Program-made: the position numbers and the translations under genes
The notes under the pieces: model-generated
What the model was told of the DNA's origin: nothing
What the model saw: the letters and a program-made list of their open reading frames with translations, nothing else
The model's database searches: none
Assembly (NCBI GenBank): GCA_030535295.1
Contig: JAUMXK010000009.1
Span: 1 to 47,889 of the forward strand
Source: Eubacteriales bacterium
GTDB lineage: Bacteria; Bacillota; Clostridia; Lachnospirales; Vallitaleaceae
Direction of reading: 5' to 3'
Length of the DNA: 47,889 nucleotides
Shown here: positions 36,271-44,642 of the stretch, in pieces
How the letters are laid out: each line of letters opens with the position of its first letter
How positions within the stretch are numbered: the stretch's first letter is position 1

Positions 36271-38625
36271 ATGGTTTTATCAAAAAAACAAAATATCTAT
36301 ATTGCTGTTAAGGTTACAATTCTTATTTTGATTTATTTTCTGTATAATTTCGGTTTGGCTAGGGATTTAGCTTTACTACGCAATTTTTCGGCATTTTTAT
36401 TTTTGCTGTTTACTTTTGTTTTTATGTTTTTTAATCTGCAAAAGACTACTCACAAAAATAAGATTTTATACTATGTGCTACTTTTGATGGTAGGAGTGTG
36501 GCTTGCAAGGAACTTATTTTCCGTACTGAATTTAAACCGCAAAATTGTTTGTGTATTCGGAATATATTCATTTATTAATTTAACCTTTTCGTTTTTGGCG
36601 ACAGCATATATATTTTACAAATCTGCAAGTAAAATCAGAAAACTACAATTATTTATTGATGTTGTTTTGATTCTGATTGTACTTGTAACTTTAGGGATTT
36701 CGGCAAATTACTATTCTATTTGGTTTAGTACCGTCTCTTTTTCCTATACGCTTTTGCGATTTTTTTATTATTTCTTTGAGCTGATGATTGTCGTATTTAT
36801 TTTTGTTTTATTCACTTCTTACCGAAGCGAAAAACTGGCGAAACACAATCTATTAATATTGTTAACCTTGTTGTTTTTGGTACTGCTCAGAGGGATCAGC
36901 CAATATGGCACGGAGAGCTTAAATAGCAATTTCGTGGAGTTGGGTGAATATTTGTATTTGATACCGGCCTTGAATTTTTGGATTGTCACGGAAATGCTAC
37001 GTTATGGTAACAGTGATTCGCTTTTTCAAGTAGAAAGCAAAAATCAATTGGGAATGAATAAAGGCAAAGTATATGTGGCTTTATTTTTAGCATTTTTGGC
37101 TATTGTGCTGTTCAGTCGAAATCTAATTTCTCCATCTTCCATGTTAATCATTGTTTTGACATTACTTTTGTATTTCATGATAAACAATGCCTTTAAGCAA
37201 CATTATCTCGCCAAAGAAAGGCAAAGAGATGAAGCCCTGATTCGAAAGCAACTGGAAAAGGAAATCAATCGACGAACCAAAGAATTAAAGTCAAGAAATG
37301 AAGAGCTTCGTCAGAAAAACGAATTGCTCGGCGAGCTGATTTATTTTGATATGAGCTTGGGACTTTACAGTATACGATATTTGCAGGAAAATATCGTAAA
37401 ATGGAATGAAGATCATGCTCTTTTGCTTATGGTTATCGATATCAAAGACTTTAAGACCATCAACTCGTCCTTTAGCTATGCCGTTGGAGATAAAATCTTA
37501 TTAGAGGTGGCTACTCAACTGAAAGAAACCTATATGGAAGAAGCTGTTATTTTCCGGTTGAACTCGAATAAATTCGGATTACTCTTTTTGAACGAAATCA
37601 GCTATCAAAGAATGATGGAAATCATTCATAATATTCATCAAATGGGAAAAGACGGATATCAAATCGGCGAAGCAAGAATTCGTTTTAATATTTCGATTGG
37701 TGTGGCATTTTATGAGCAAAATGCCAGAGAGGTGCAAAAAATTCTGGAAAATGCAGAATATGCTGAGAGAGAAGCCCATAAGATGATTACAGAAAATGCT
37801 TATCAGATTTTTGACAGAGAAATCGAGCAGAAAGTGGAGCGTGAGAAGAACATTCGACGTTTACTGGAAAACATCGATTTTGATGAGGAATTTGAATTGC
37901 ATTATCAACCACAATGTGATGTAAATGGTAATTTGCTGGGAATGGAAGCATTGCTGCGTTGGAAGAGTCCCGAGCTGGGAAGAGTTTCGCCGGGTGAATT
38001 TATTCCAATTGCAGAGGGAAGTGCGGTTATTCTTCGGATTGCTCAATGGACTTTACGCAAGGGTATTGAGCAGGTGAAAATTTGGAATAACAAGTATCAG
38101 GAGAATTATCAAATTGGAATCAATATTTCTACCAAATTTATCGAAAACAGTAGTTTTTTAAAATATGTACAGGACACTATCCGCGAATTCGATATTCCAC
38201 CGGAGTGGCTTGACTTAGAAATTACAGAAACCAGTTTGATGAATATGCGTGGAGATGTCATTCACCTGTTTGAGCAATTGTCGGAACTGGGTGTCAGTAT
38301 CAGTATTGATGATTTTGGAACGGGATATTCTTCTCTCAGTTATATCAATGCTTTCCAAATGTCCAATATTAAGGTGGCAAGAGAATTGGTGGACGGCATT
38401 GTCGGTAATCCTAAGGAATCGGCATTGGTCAAAGCCATTATCATGATGGCAAATTCCTTGAATGTAGGAGTAGTGGCCGAAGGAGTCGAAGATAAAAGTC
38501 AGCTGGATTTACTTGCAGAGCTGGGTTGCGAAAAAATCCAAGGCTATTATTTCGGTAAACCGATAGACGGAAAAAATTTCGAAGAAAATTTCATAAAAAA
38601 AATAAAAAAAGTAGTTGCATTTTGA
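36271..38625 (+). CDS. Membrane GGDEF (degenerate)-EAL cyclic-di-GMP phosphodiesterase
   Basis: A 784-residue protein. About eight membrane segments fill residues 10-310, then a charged coiled coil (about 312-355), a GGDEF domain and an EAL domain. The GGDEF signature is replaced by NSNKF (431-435), so diguanylate cyclase activity is very unlikely; the domain may bind GTP or be structural. The EAL domain keeps MEALLRW (E559), NIS, ITET, DDFGTGYSS (from 680), the Lys of the KID position (here KVA), AEGVED and QGYYFGKP, so c-di-GMP hydrolysis is expected. A membrane sensor that lowers c-di-GMP is inferred. The leader has repeats and a hairpin. No recognisable ribosome site stronger than GAGGA stands before the ATG. 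Confidence 0.88.
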   Translation: MVLSKKQNIYIAVKVTILILIYFLYNFGLARDLALLRNFSAFLFLLFTFVFMFFNLQKTTHKNKILYYVLLLMVGVWLARNLFSVLNLNRKIVCVFGIYSFINLTFSFLATAYIFYKSASKIRKLQLFIDVVLILIVLVTLGISANYYSIWFSTVSFSYTLLRFFYYFFELMIVVFIFVLFTSYRSEKLAKHNLLILLTLLFLVLLRGISQYGTESLNSNFVELGEYLYLIPALNFWIVTEMLRYGNSDSLFQVESKNQLGMNKGKVYVALFLAFLAIVLFSRNLISPSSMLIIVLTLLLYFMINNAFKQHYLAKERQRDEALIRKQLEKEINRRTKELKSRNEELRQKNELLGELIYFDMSLGLYSIRYLQENIVKWNEDHALLLMVIDIKDFKTINSSFSYAVGDKILLEVATQLKETYMEEAVIFRLNSNKFGLLFLNEISYQRMMEIIHNIHQMGKDGYQIGEARIRFNISIGVAFYEQNAREVQKILENAEYAEREAHKMITENAYQIFDREIEQKVEREKNIRRLLENIDFDEEFELHYQPQCDVNGNLLGMEALLRWKSPELGRVSPGEFIPIAEGSAVILRIAQWTLRKGIEQVKIWNNKYQENYQIGINISTKFIENSSFLKYVQDTIREFDIPPEWLDLEITETSLMNMRGDVIHLFEQLSELGVSISIDDFGTGYSSLSYINAFQMSNIKVARELVDGIVGNPKESALVKAIIMMANSLNVGVVAEGVEDKSQLDLLAELGCEKIQGYYFGKPIDGKNFEENFIKKIKKVVAF

Positions 38626-38643
38626 AATAAGTTGTGATAATAT
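38615..38643 (+). promoter_or_regulatory. Candidate promoter for tRNA-Leu (and rpsO)
   Basis: TTGCAT (38615-38620), 17-base spacer, TAATAT (38638-38643). It overlaps the end of the EAL gene. A GTCGGC/GCCGAC hairpin (38650-38669) lies between it and the tRNA. Confidence 0.45.
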
Positions 38644-38675
38644 ATTCAAGTCGGCAAACGAAAGCCGACTAATAT

Positions 38676-38755
38676 GCGGACGTGGCGGAATCGGCAGACG
38701 CACTAGACTCAAAATCTAGCGGGAAACCATGTGGGTTCGACTCCCACCGTCCGCA
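38676..38755 (+). tRNA. tRNA-Leu (anticodon CAA)
   Basis: Acceptor stem GCGGACG (38676-38682) / CGTCCGC (38748-38754) with discriminator A. D-arm GCG-GAATCGGCAGA-CGC as in leucine tRNAs. Anticodon stem CTAGA / TCTAG with loop CTCAAAA, giving anticodon CAA. A class II variable arm CGGGAAACCAT is present but short, and the T-arm is GTGGGTTCGACTCCCAC. The CCA end is not encoded. Confidence 0.95.
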
Positions 38756-38856
38756 TTGTTGTATTTACAACATTCCTTAGCTCAGTTTTCGGTGACTTCC
38801 AGCCAATACTTAGCTATGTGGAGTATTTATTAATGAAGATTTTCAGGAGGAAGAAA

Positions 38857-39120
38857 ATGACAGCAGAACAAAAGAAAGCAATTGTTGCGGAATTTGGTCG
38901 TAATGATGCAGATACCGGTTCACCGGAAGTACAAATCGCATTACTTACCCATCGTATCAACCACTTAAATGAACACTTAAAAGGACACAAGAAGGATCAC
39001 CATTCTCGTCGCGGTCTTTTAAAGATGGTTGGTCAACGTCGCGGTTTATTAAAGTATTTAGCTTCTAAAGACATTGAAGCATACCGTAATTTATTGGTTC
39101 GCTTAGAATTAAGAAAATAA
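38857..39120 (+). CDS. rpsO: 30S ribosomal protein S15
   Basis: An 87-residue protein that binds 16S rRNA at the central-domain junction. The sequence [20 protein letters not shown] and the [16 protein letters not shown] block are diagnostic. The frame is open far upstream into the tRNA, but AGGAGG at 38845-38850 is 6 bases before the ATG at 38857. A TGTTGTATTTACAACA hairpin (38757-38772) lies between tRNA and gene and could be part of an S15 feedback leader. A perfect terminator follows, then pnp, the usual neighbour. Confidence 0.97.
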   Translation: MTAEQKKAIVAEFGRNDADTGSPEVQIALLTHRINHLNEHLKGHKKDHHSRRGLLKMVGQRRGLLKYLASKDIEAYRNLLVRLELRK

Positions 39121-39129
39121 TGAAAAACT

Positions 39130-39164
39130 AAGGAGTTTCTTACTAGAGAAGAAACTCCTTTTTT
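39130..39164 (+). terminator. Terminator after rpsO
   Basis: Perfect 12-bp stem AAGGAGTTTCTT / AAGAAACTCCTT with a 7-base loop and a T-run. Confidence 0.92.
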
Positions 39165-39205
39165 GCGTTATCCTTGTTTTTTTGCTGGCGTATAAATGAA
39201 CTTTG

Positions 39206-39214
39206 TGATATACT
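39206..39214 (+). promoter_or_regulatory. Extended -10 promoter for pnp
   Basis: TGATATACT is an extended -10 without a clear -35. It would start a leader of about 130 nt that contains the structured region 39257-39330. Confidence 0.45.
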
Positions 39215-39256
39215 AGAAACGATAAAATAAAATAAGAAACAATAAACAAAATAACC

Positions 39257-39330
39257 GGAAAGCTAATTGGTCATTAGGTTTTGGGGTTTAGCAACAGCTA
39301 GACAGTAAAGCCTAACGACTGATGCTTTCC
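39257..39330 (+). promoter_or_regulatory. Structured pnp leader
   Basis: GGAAAGC (39257-39263) pairs with GCTTTCC (39324-39330) and TTAGG (39274-39278) with CCTAA (39311-39315). Inside is a small TAGC-AACA-GCTA hairpin. The structure ends 20 bases before the pnp ATG. In enterobacteria PNPase represses its own mRNA through a leader hairpin; a similar role here is inference. Confidence 0.6.
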
Positions 39331-39349
39331 ACCAAAGAAAGGAAACAAT

Positions 39350-41431
39350 ATGATTTTTTCAAAGGAAATCGCCGGCCGTGTATTTAGCGTAGAAACCGGC
39401 AAAGTCGCAGAACAATCCAGCGCAGCAGTCATTGCCAGATATGGAGATACGGTAGTGTTATCGGTAGTAACCGCTTCCGAAGAACCAAGACCGGGAATTG
39501 ATTTTTTTCCATTAAGTGTGGATTATGAAGAAAAGCTGTATTCTGTCGGTAAAATTCCGGGTGGATTTATCAAGAGAGAGGCTCGTCCATCGGAAAACGC
39601 AATTCTTACCTCTCGTTTAATTGACAGACCGATTCGTCCATTGTTCCCAAAAGATTATCGCAATGACTGTACCATCGTAAATACCGTCTTATCGGTAGAC
39701 CAAGATTGCCCGCCGGAGTTTACGGCAATGCTTGGCAGCTCGATTGCTCTTTGTATTTCGGAGGTGCCGTTCTTAGGGCCGATTTCTTCTGTCATTGTCG
39801 GTAGAGTAAACGGAGAATTGGTTTACAATCCGACTTCCGCACAAAGAGAAGTTTCGGATATGACACTGGTCGTGTCTTCGACCGCTGAAAAAGTAGTCAT
39901 GATTGACATGGATGGAAAAGAAATCGCAGAAGAAGATGTATTACAGGCGATTTTTGCAGCCCATGAGTTCAACAAGGAAATTATTACATTTATTTCTGAA
40001 ATTCAAGCAAAAGTAGGCAAACCGAAGGCTTCTTATATTGAAGTCGGTATCCCTGCCGATATGAATGAAGCCATGTACCAAATCGTAGACAGAGCGAGAA
40101 TGGAAGATGCCGTTTATACTGAATCAAAGAATGATAGAAAAGAAAAAATGGCTAAAATTAAGGAAGACCTTGTAAACGCTTTTACCGAAGAGCACGAAGA
40201 TTGGTTGGAGCTGCTGGATGAAGCCCTTTACCAATATCAAAAGAAAACCGTTCGCCGTATGATTTTGGAAGAAAAGAAGCGTCCGGACGGCAGAGATATC
40301 GAGGAAATTCGTTATTTGGCTGCGGAAGTTGATTTGCTTCCTAGAACACATGGTTCGGCACTCTTTACTCGTGGGGAAACACAGGTACTGAATATTACCA
40401 CACTTGGTGCACTTGCAGAAATGCAACGCCTTGACGGTATTGATGAATTGGAAACCAGCAAACGCTATATGCACCACTATAATTTCCCCGGATACTCTGT
40501 TGGAGAAGCAAGGACTTCTCGTGGTCCGGGACGCCGTGAAATCGGTCATGGTGCTTTGGCAGAAAAAGCCTTGATTCCTGTGCTTCCAAGTGAGGAAGAA
40601 TTCCCTTATGCGATTCGTACCGTATCGGAAGTATTAAGCTCCAACGGTTCTACCTCGCAAGGTAGTATTTGTGCCAGCTCCCTGTCTTTGATGGCAGCAG
40701 GTGTACCGATTAAGAAGGCGGTAGCAGGTATTACTTGTGGTCTTGTGACCGGTGAAACCGATGAGGATTACATCCTACTTACCGATATTCAAGGTTTGGA
40801 AGATTTCTTCGGCGATATGGACTTTAAGGTAGCAGGTACCGTAGACGGTATTACGGCAATTCAACTGGATATGAAAGTAGCCGGTATCACCAATGAAATG
40901 ATTCGTGGTGCGATTGCCAACACCAGAAAATCCAGACTTTATATTTTGAATGAAATTATGAATCCTGCGATTGCCGAGCCAAGAGCAGAGCTTTCACCTT
41001 ATGCGCCTAAAATTATGCAACTTACCATCAGTGTGGATAAAATCGGAGAAGTGGTCGGTGCCAGAGGTAAGACCATCAACCGTATCATTGAAGAAACCGG
41101 CGTGAAGATTGATATTGAAGATGACGGCAGAGTATTTATCATTTCGGAAGACCAAGAAATGGCAAATAAAGCTCGTAAGATTATCGAAACCATTGACCAA
41201 GGGGTTCAAGTGGGCGATGTCTTTGAAGCAAAGGTAATGAGAATTATGAACTTCGGCGCATTTGTTGAGCTGGTTCCGGGACAAGAGGGCTTAGTGCATA
41301 TTTCCAAACTTGCCAAAGAGCGTGTAGCCAATGTAGAAGATGTGGTCAAGATTGGTGATGTCATTACCGTAAAAGTAATGGAAATCGACAGCCAAGGTAG
41401 AATCAATCTTTCTCGCAAGGCAATGTTATAA
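39350..41431 (+). CDS. pnp: Polyribonucleotide nucleotidyltransferase
   Basis: A 693-residue PNPase, a phosphorolytic 3'-5' exoribonuclease of RNA decay complexes. Two RNase PH-like halves (about 1-230 and 305-545, the second with PGRREIGHGALAEKAL and DIQGLEDFFGDMDFKVAG) are joined by a helical linker. A KH domain (about 550-612, GARGKTINRIIEETG) and an S1 domain (about 618-690, FEAKVMRIMNFGAFVELVPG) complete it. AAAGAAAGG stands before the ATG. The C-terminus ends soon after S1, shorter than many homologues but complete. It has its own structured leader and terminator. Confidence 0.97.
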   Translation: MIFSKEIAGRVFSVETGKVAEQSSAAVIARYGDTVVLSVVTASEEPRPGIDFFPLSVDYEEKLYSVGKIPGGFIKREARPSENAILTSRLIDRPIRPLFPKDYRNDCTIVNTVLSVDQDCPPEFTAMLGSSIALCISEVPFLGPISSVIVGRVNGELVYNPTSAQREVSDMTLVVSSTAEKVVMIDMDGKEIAEEDVLQAIFAAHEFNKEIITFISEIQAKVGKPKASYIEVGIPADMNEAMYQIVDRARMEDAVYTESKNDRKEKMAKIKEDLVNAFTEEHEDWLELLDEALYQYQKKTVRRMILEEKKRPDGRDIEEIRYLAAEVDLLPRTHGSALFTRGETQVLNITTLGALAEMQRLDGIDELETSKRYMHHYNFPGYSVGEARTSRGPGRREIGHGALAEKALIPVLPSEEEFPYAIRTVSEVLSSNGSTSQGSICASSLSLMAAGVPIKKAVAGITCGLVTGETDEDYILLTDIQGLEDFFGDMDFKVAGTVDGITAIQLDMKVAGITNEMIRGAIANTRKSRLYILNEIMNPAIAEPRAELSPYAPKIMQLTISVDKIGEVVGARGKTINRIIEETGVKIDIEDDGRVFIISEDQEMANKARKIIETIDQGVQVGDVFEAKVMRIMNFGAFVELVPGQEGLVHISKLAKERVANVEDVVKIGDVITVKVMEIDSQGRINLSRKAML

Positions 41432-41488
41432 AAAATGAGGGCTTCGTTTTAATATATATTATAAAGGAAGAAACTCGTTACAATCAGG

Positions 41489-41535
41489 AAAAGCCAATTT
41501 CGGTTTCTTTCGAGGGAAACGAAATTGGCTTTTTT
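41489..41535 (+). terminator. Terminator after pnp
   Basis: AAAAGCCAATTTCG-TTTC pairs with GAAACGAAATTGGCTTTT (one bulge) and ends in six T. Confidence 0.9.
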
Positions 41536-41567
41536 ATACCTTGCTCACTTAAGACAGGAGGGAAACC

Positions 41568-42065
41568 ATGATTTTTTTAGAAACGAATCGTTTGGTGCTG
41601 CGAAATCTTGAGGAAAAAGATATTGATATCATGTTTGATTATCGTAACAATGAACTTTGTGCTCGCTATCAAAGAGGGCAAACAAAAGAGAGAGAAGGAC
41701 TGGAAAAACTTGTTGCCGAAAGAAAGAACGGAAAAATCTCCTTAGATGATTCCTTTATTCTGGCAATTGCTTTAAAAGAAAGCGATGAAATGATAGGAGA
41801 GGTTGTGGTGATGCCAAAGGATAAAACGATTTCTATGGGATATACCATTTCTTACTTACATCATAGAAAAGGCTATGCCTATGAAATGCTCTCGGCGTTG
41901 ATAGATTTATTGCATGTGAATTTTCCATGTCAGGAATTCATTTGTTTTGTTGAACCGGAAAATACAGCCAGTATCAACTTGTTGAAAAAACTTGGCTATG
42001 AGGACATGGGCTATATAGAGAAGATTCAATCACAGATGTATGGGAAGTTTAATTCTAACACTTGA
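41568..42065 (+). CDS. GNAT-family N-acetyltransferase (RimJ/RimL-like)
   Basis: A 165-residue acetyltransferase using acetyl-CoA. The start FLETNRLVLRNLEEKDIDIMFDYRN is typical of the RimJ/RimL branch. The acetyl-CoA site is in SYLHHRKGYAYEML (about 104-117), followed by FVEPENTASINLLKKLGYEDMG. The substrate is unknown. AGGAGGG stands before the ATG. It lies just behind the pnp terminator without a clear promoter of its own and opens the accessory-looking end of the window. Confidence 0.85.
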   Translation: MIFLETNRLVLRNLEEKDIDIMFDYRNNELCARYQRGQTKEREGLEKLVAERKNGKISLDDSFILAIALKESDEMIGEVVVMPKDKTISMGYTISYLHHRKGYAYEMLSALIDLLHVNFPCQEFICFVEPENTASINLLKKLGYEDMGYIEKIQSQMYGKFNSNT

Positions 42066-42092
42066 ATACATTCCCAAAAAGTACTATATTTT

Positions 42093-42122
42093 TTGTCGAA
42101 CTTGTACTTTTTATGATATAAT
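42093..42122 (+). promoter_or_regulatory. Promoter of the three-way-junction element
   Basis: TTGTCG (42093-42098), 18-base spacer, TATAAT (42117-42122) with TGA as an extended -10. Initiation would fall just at the outer stem of the structured element. Confidence 0.5.
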
Positions 42123-42127
42123 ATCCG

Positions 42128-42265
42128 CGAAAAAAGCACGAATACGTTGGACGAGCACAAAGAAATGATATGAGTACATAGAGATTTCTTTGTGCGAAGT
42201 ACGACATATGTGAGCCCTCGCGACCAAAAATTACGGAGTAATTTTTGGCTCATTCGGTGCTTTTT
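42128..42265 (+). ncRNA. Candidate structured RNA or miniature mobile element
   Basis: No ORF of note. The outer stem AAAAAGCACGAAT (42131-42143) pairs with ATTCGGTGCTTTTT (42252-42265) with one bulged G. Inside are a perfect 12-bp hairpin GCACAAAGAAAT (42155-42166) / ATTTCTTTGTGC (42184-42195) and a second arm. That arm is either CCAAAAATTAC (42224-42234) / GTAATTTTTGG (42238-42248) or TGAGCC (42211-42216) / GGCTCA (42247-42252) enclosing a shorter version. With a promoter in front and a T-run at the end of the outer stem it would make a transcript of about 140 nt. I do not recognise the family. Confidence 0.5.
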
Positions 42266-42275
42266 ATGATATAAT
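42245..42275 (+). promoter_or_regulatory. Candidate promoter of the ABC exporter operon
   Basis: TTGGCT, 19-base spacer, TATAAT (42270-42275) with extended TGA. It is formed by the second direct repeat and would produce a leader of roughly 105 nt before the 42389 start. Confidence 0.4.
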
Positions 42276-42388
42276 AAATTGGTTAAACAAATTATGACGA
42301 TAATTATAAGCTGTTTTGATCTGGATGAGGAAAAACTAATTTATATTTTTAAAAATACAGGGTAGTTTTATAAATGGGAGGAATTCAG

Positions 42389-43141
42389 ATGAGGTTGATT
42401 GTAAATTCCATGAGAAGACAAAGTTTGACCACAATTGGTACAACGATTTTTTATGTTGGGGTATTATTGCTTTTAATTACAATAACAAATTCCAATAGTA
42501 TGATATATTATAAAATTAGTCCATATACTTATGCTTCAGAGATAGTAGATTTCTTTTTTGCTCTGATTGTCAGTATTCCTTTTTCCTATTATACTTTTTT
42601 TATGAAAAAAGATAGATTTTTAGATTATGTGTCATTACGAATGTCAAAGAAAAGATATATTTTTTCTCATTTTGCCGCTACAATGTTCATGTGTTTTTTT
42701 ATGATATTTTTTGTAAATATGATCGGAGTGATTTTCTCATGTAGCATAGCAAGTATTACTATATCAGCCAATGCCCCTACACTCAAGGATTATATACTTG
42801 GACAATTGCAGATGAGTAATCCTCTGATATTTGGCATTATATGGTCATTTCAAAAAGCGTTAATCGGCAGTGCGATATGTTTATTTGCTCAAATAACAGC
42901 ATTATATGTTGAAAATTTGTTTTTAGCTTTATGCCTTCCCTTTGTATATGTTTTGTTAGAAAATTTTTTTACGTCAATTTTAAGTTTATCCCAATTTAGT
43001 TTAACTACAACATTTATATTAAATCGTTTAAAACCATCAGCAATGAGTATGGGAAATATCGTAATATCTGTTGCTATTTTTTTGTTTATAACCCTGATTA
43101 TATTTTTTTCCCTGAGAGGTTACTATGGAAGAAAAAAATAA
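42389..43141 (+). CDS. ABC-2-like exporter permease, first subunit
   Basis: A 250-residue membrane protein with about six hydrophobic segments, starting MRLIVNSMRRQSLTTIGTTIF, as in lantibiotic-immunity or ABC-2 type permeases. No conserved catalytic motif is expected. GGGAGG at 42376-42381 is 7 bases before the ATG at 42389; the ATG at 42374 overlaps this site. It overlaps the next gene by 17 bases, and the ATPase follows, so the three form one transporter. The base composition is visibly more AT-rich than in the housekeeping genes upstream, which hints at horizontal origin. Substrate unknown. Confidence 0.7.
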   Translation: MRLIVNSMRRQSLTTIGTTIFYVGVLLLLITITNSNSMIYYKISPYTYASEIVDFFFALIVSIPFSYYTFFMKKDRFLDYVSLRMSKKRYIFSHFAATMFMCFFMIFFVNMIGVIFSCSIASITISANAPTLKDYILGQLQMSNPLIFGIIWSFQKALIGSAICLFAQITALYVENLFLALCLPFVYVLLENFFTSILSLSQFSLTTTFILNRLKPSAMSMGNIVISVAIFLFITLIIFFSLRGYYGRKK

Positions 43142-44642
43142 AAAATACATTTATCTATTATTTAAAGAAAATAAGGTATTGTTATTTATTAATTTCTGTA
43201 TTCTCTGTTTTTTTAGTTTCTATGAACTTGAAGGATATCACAATATTGGAATTAGCACCATACATTTTATAATAATGATTTTAACCAACCATTATTATGT
43301 TCTATACTTTATGTTGCCTATTGTATTTATTATAATAGGCAAGAACTTGAAGAATAGTAGAACCATAGAAATTATCAGGCATAAAAACTATTATCACTAT
43401 ACCTATGAAATGATGTTGCGACTTGTTTCATGGATTTTTTCATATTTAGTATTTCATGTCATATCCTTGATAATTATTGGAAGTATAATATTAAGAAATC
43501 AGATGGAATCATTATTAAATTTAGCTTTACCGGATGAACAAATAATCCTTTTAAATCAATATTCTTCTTATTTTCATAATCCCATTATTGCTACTACTGT
43601 GATTATTATTTATATGATATTCGGATTTTCAGTGCTCGTAGCACTACTTTCCCATATCAATAATAAATATGGCTACAAGAAGATGGTATTAGCCGCTGTA
43701 ATTGTTTATATGATGACATTTATTGGTTTTAAAACACAGATAAAGACACTCATTCCGTTTATCTGCTTTAATAATTATATATTACTTCACCATAGTTTAT
43801 TTGTAAATGGAAGTGCGAGTTTTATAGGATTACTTTTAAGTGGTGTTGTGATACTAGGATTTTGTTTGGGTAAAATAAAAATAATAAATAAGATTAATTT
43901 TGGAACGTTTGTTCTTTCGCCAAAAGAAAAAATTATTTCAATACTGTTTCCGGTGGTATTATTGTCGATTGAAAGTTTAAAAGGTCTTGTTGAATTTGAT
44001 TTTAATTTAAGAAATGTGATAATAACAACTTTTCTTGGGGTTAGTCAATATTCTTCCACTTTTATTTCGTGGATAAAATTAACTAGTTTATATATGATTC
44101 CCTTGTTTTTCATTGGAGTTTCAAGCAGTCGAATAAAAACATTTGCTCAGGCACCGATTGTTATTCGCTATAAAAATAAGTATGATTTTGAATATAGAAT
44201 AACAATGGAATATTTCAAATACATTATTCTTTATACGTTTGTATTAGTTGTTATTGGAAATATGCTTTATTCCTTAGAACCAGCTTTGTTTCAGTCAAAA
44301 GACTATTTATTTGAGATGTTTCAAGTAGAATTTACTAGTAAGATTTTGAATATTTATTTTATAGTTTTTTTTGTGAATTTACTTTTCGATTTTGTTTTTT
44401 TTATGACTATTTCTAAGTACTTAAGTAATGTTGCAGCAACAGTACTTATCTTGGTTTTTAAGTTTATTTTTTACTTATTGCCAAAAATAAATTATTTGTA
44501 TTTAAATTTTGGAATTTTGAATTTATATGAAAAAATTGAGTTCGCACAACACTTGCTACTCAAATTATTTATTATGCTTGTAGGAATCGTTGGATATTTT
44601 GGTGTAATGATCATCAGGAGGTATAAGTATGTCAATAATTGA
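43125..44642 (+). CDS. Exporter permease, second subunit
   Basis: A 505-residue membrane protein with about 12 hydrophobic segments and little else conserved that I recognise. The middle (about 260-300) holds a cytoplasmic-looking loop beginning LSPKEKIISILFP. GAGAGG precedes the ATG, which lies inside the end of the previous permease gene; its own end overlaps the ATPase gene by 14 bases. Such tight overlap suggests assembly into one complex. It is strongly AT-rich, with many AUA and UUA codons. I infer a permease from context and hydrophobicity. Confidence 0.65.
   Translation: MEEKNKKYIYLLFKENKVLLFINFCILCFFSFYELEGYHNIGISTIHFIIMILTNHYYVLYFMLPIVFIIIGKNLKNSRTIEIIRHKNYYHYTYEMMLRLVSWIFSYLVFHVISLIIIGSIILRNQMESLLNLALPDEQIILLNQYSSYFHNPIIATTVIIIYMIFGFSVLVALLSHINNKYGYKKMVLAAVIVYMMTFIGFKTQIKTLIPFICFNNYILLHHSLFVNGSASFIGLLLSGVVILGFCLGKIKIINKINFGTFVLSPKEKIISILFPVVLLSIESLKGLVEFDFNLRNVIITTFLGVSQYSSTFISWIKLTSLYMIPLFFIGVSSSRIKTFAQAPIVIRYKNKYDFEYRITMEYFKYIILYTFVLVVIGNMLYSLEPALFQSKDYLFEMFQVEFTSKILNIYFIVFFVNLLFDFVFFMTISKYLSNVAATVLILVFKFIFYLLPKINYLYLNFGILNLYEKIEFAQHLLLKLFIMLVGIVGYFGVMIIRRYKYVNN

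Larger units (their letters stand above)
42107..42276 (+). repeat. 17-bp direct repeats bounding a structured insert
   Basis: CTTTTTATGATATAATA occurs at 42107-42123 and again at 42260-42276, identical over 17 bases with a period of 153. Each copy contains an extended -10 hexamer. Everything between is the structured element, so the repeats mark its boundaries. Confidence 0.75.
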
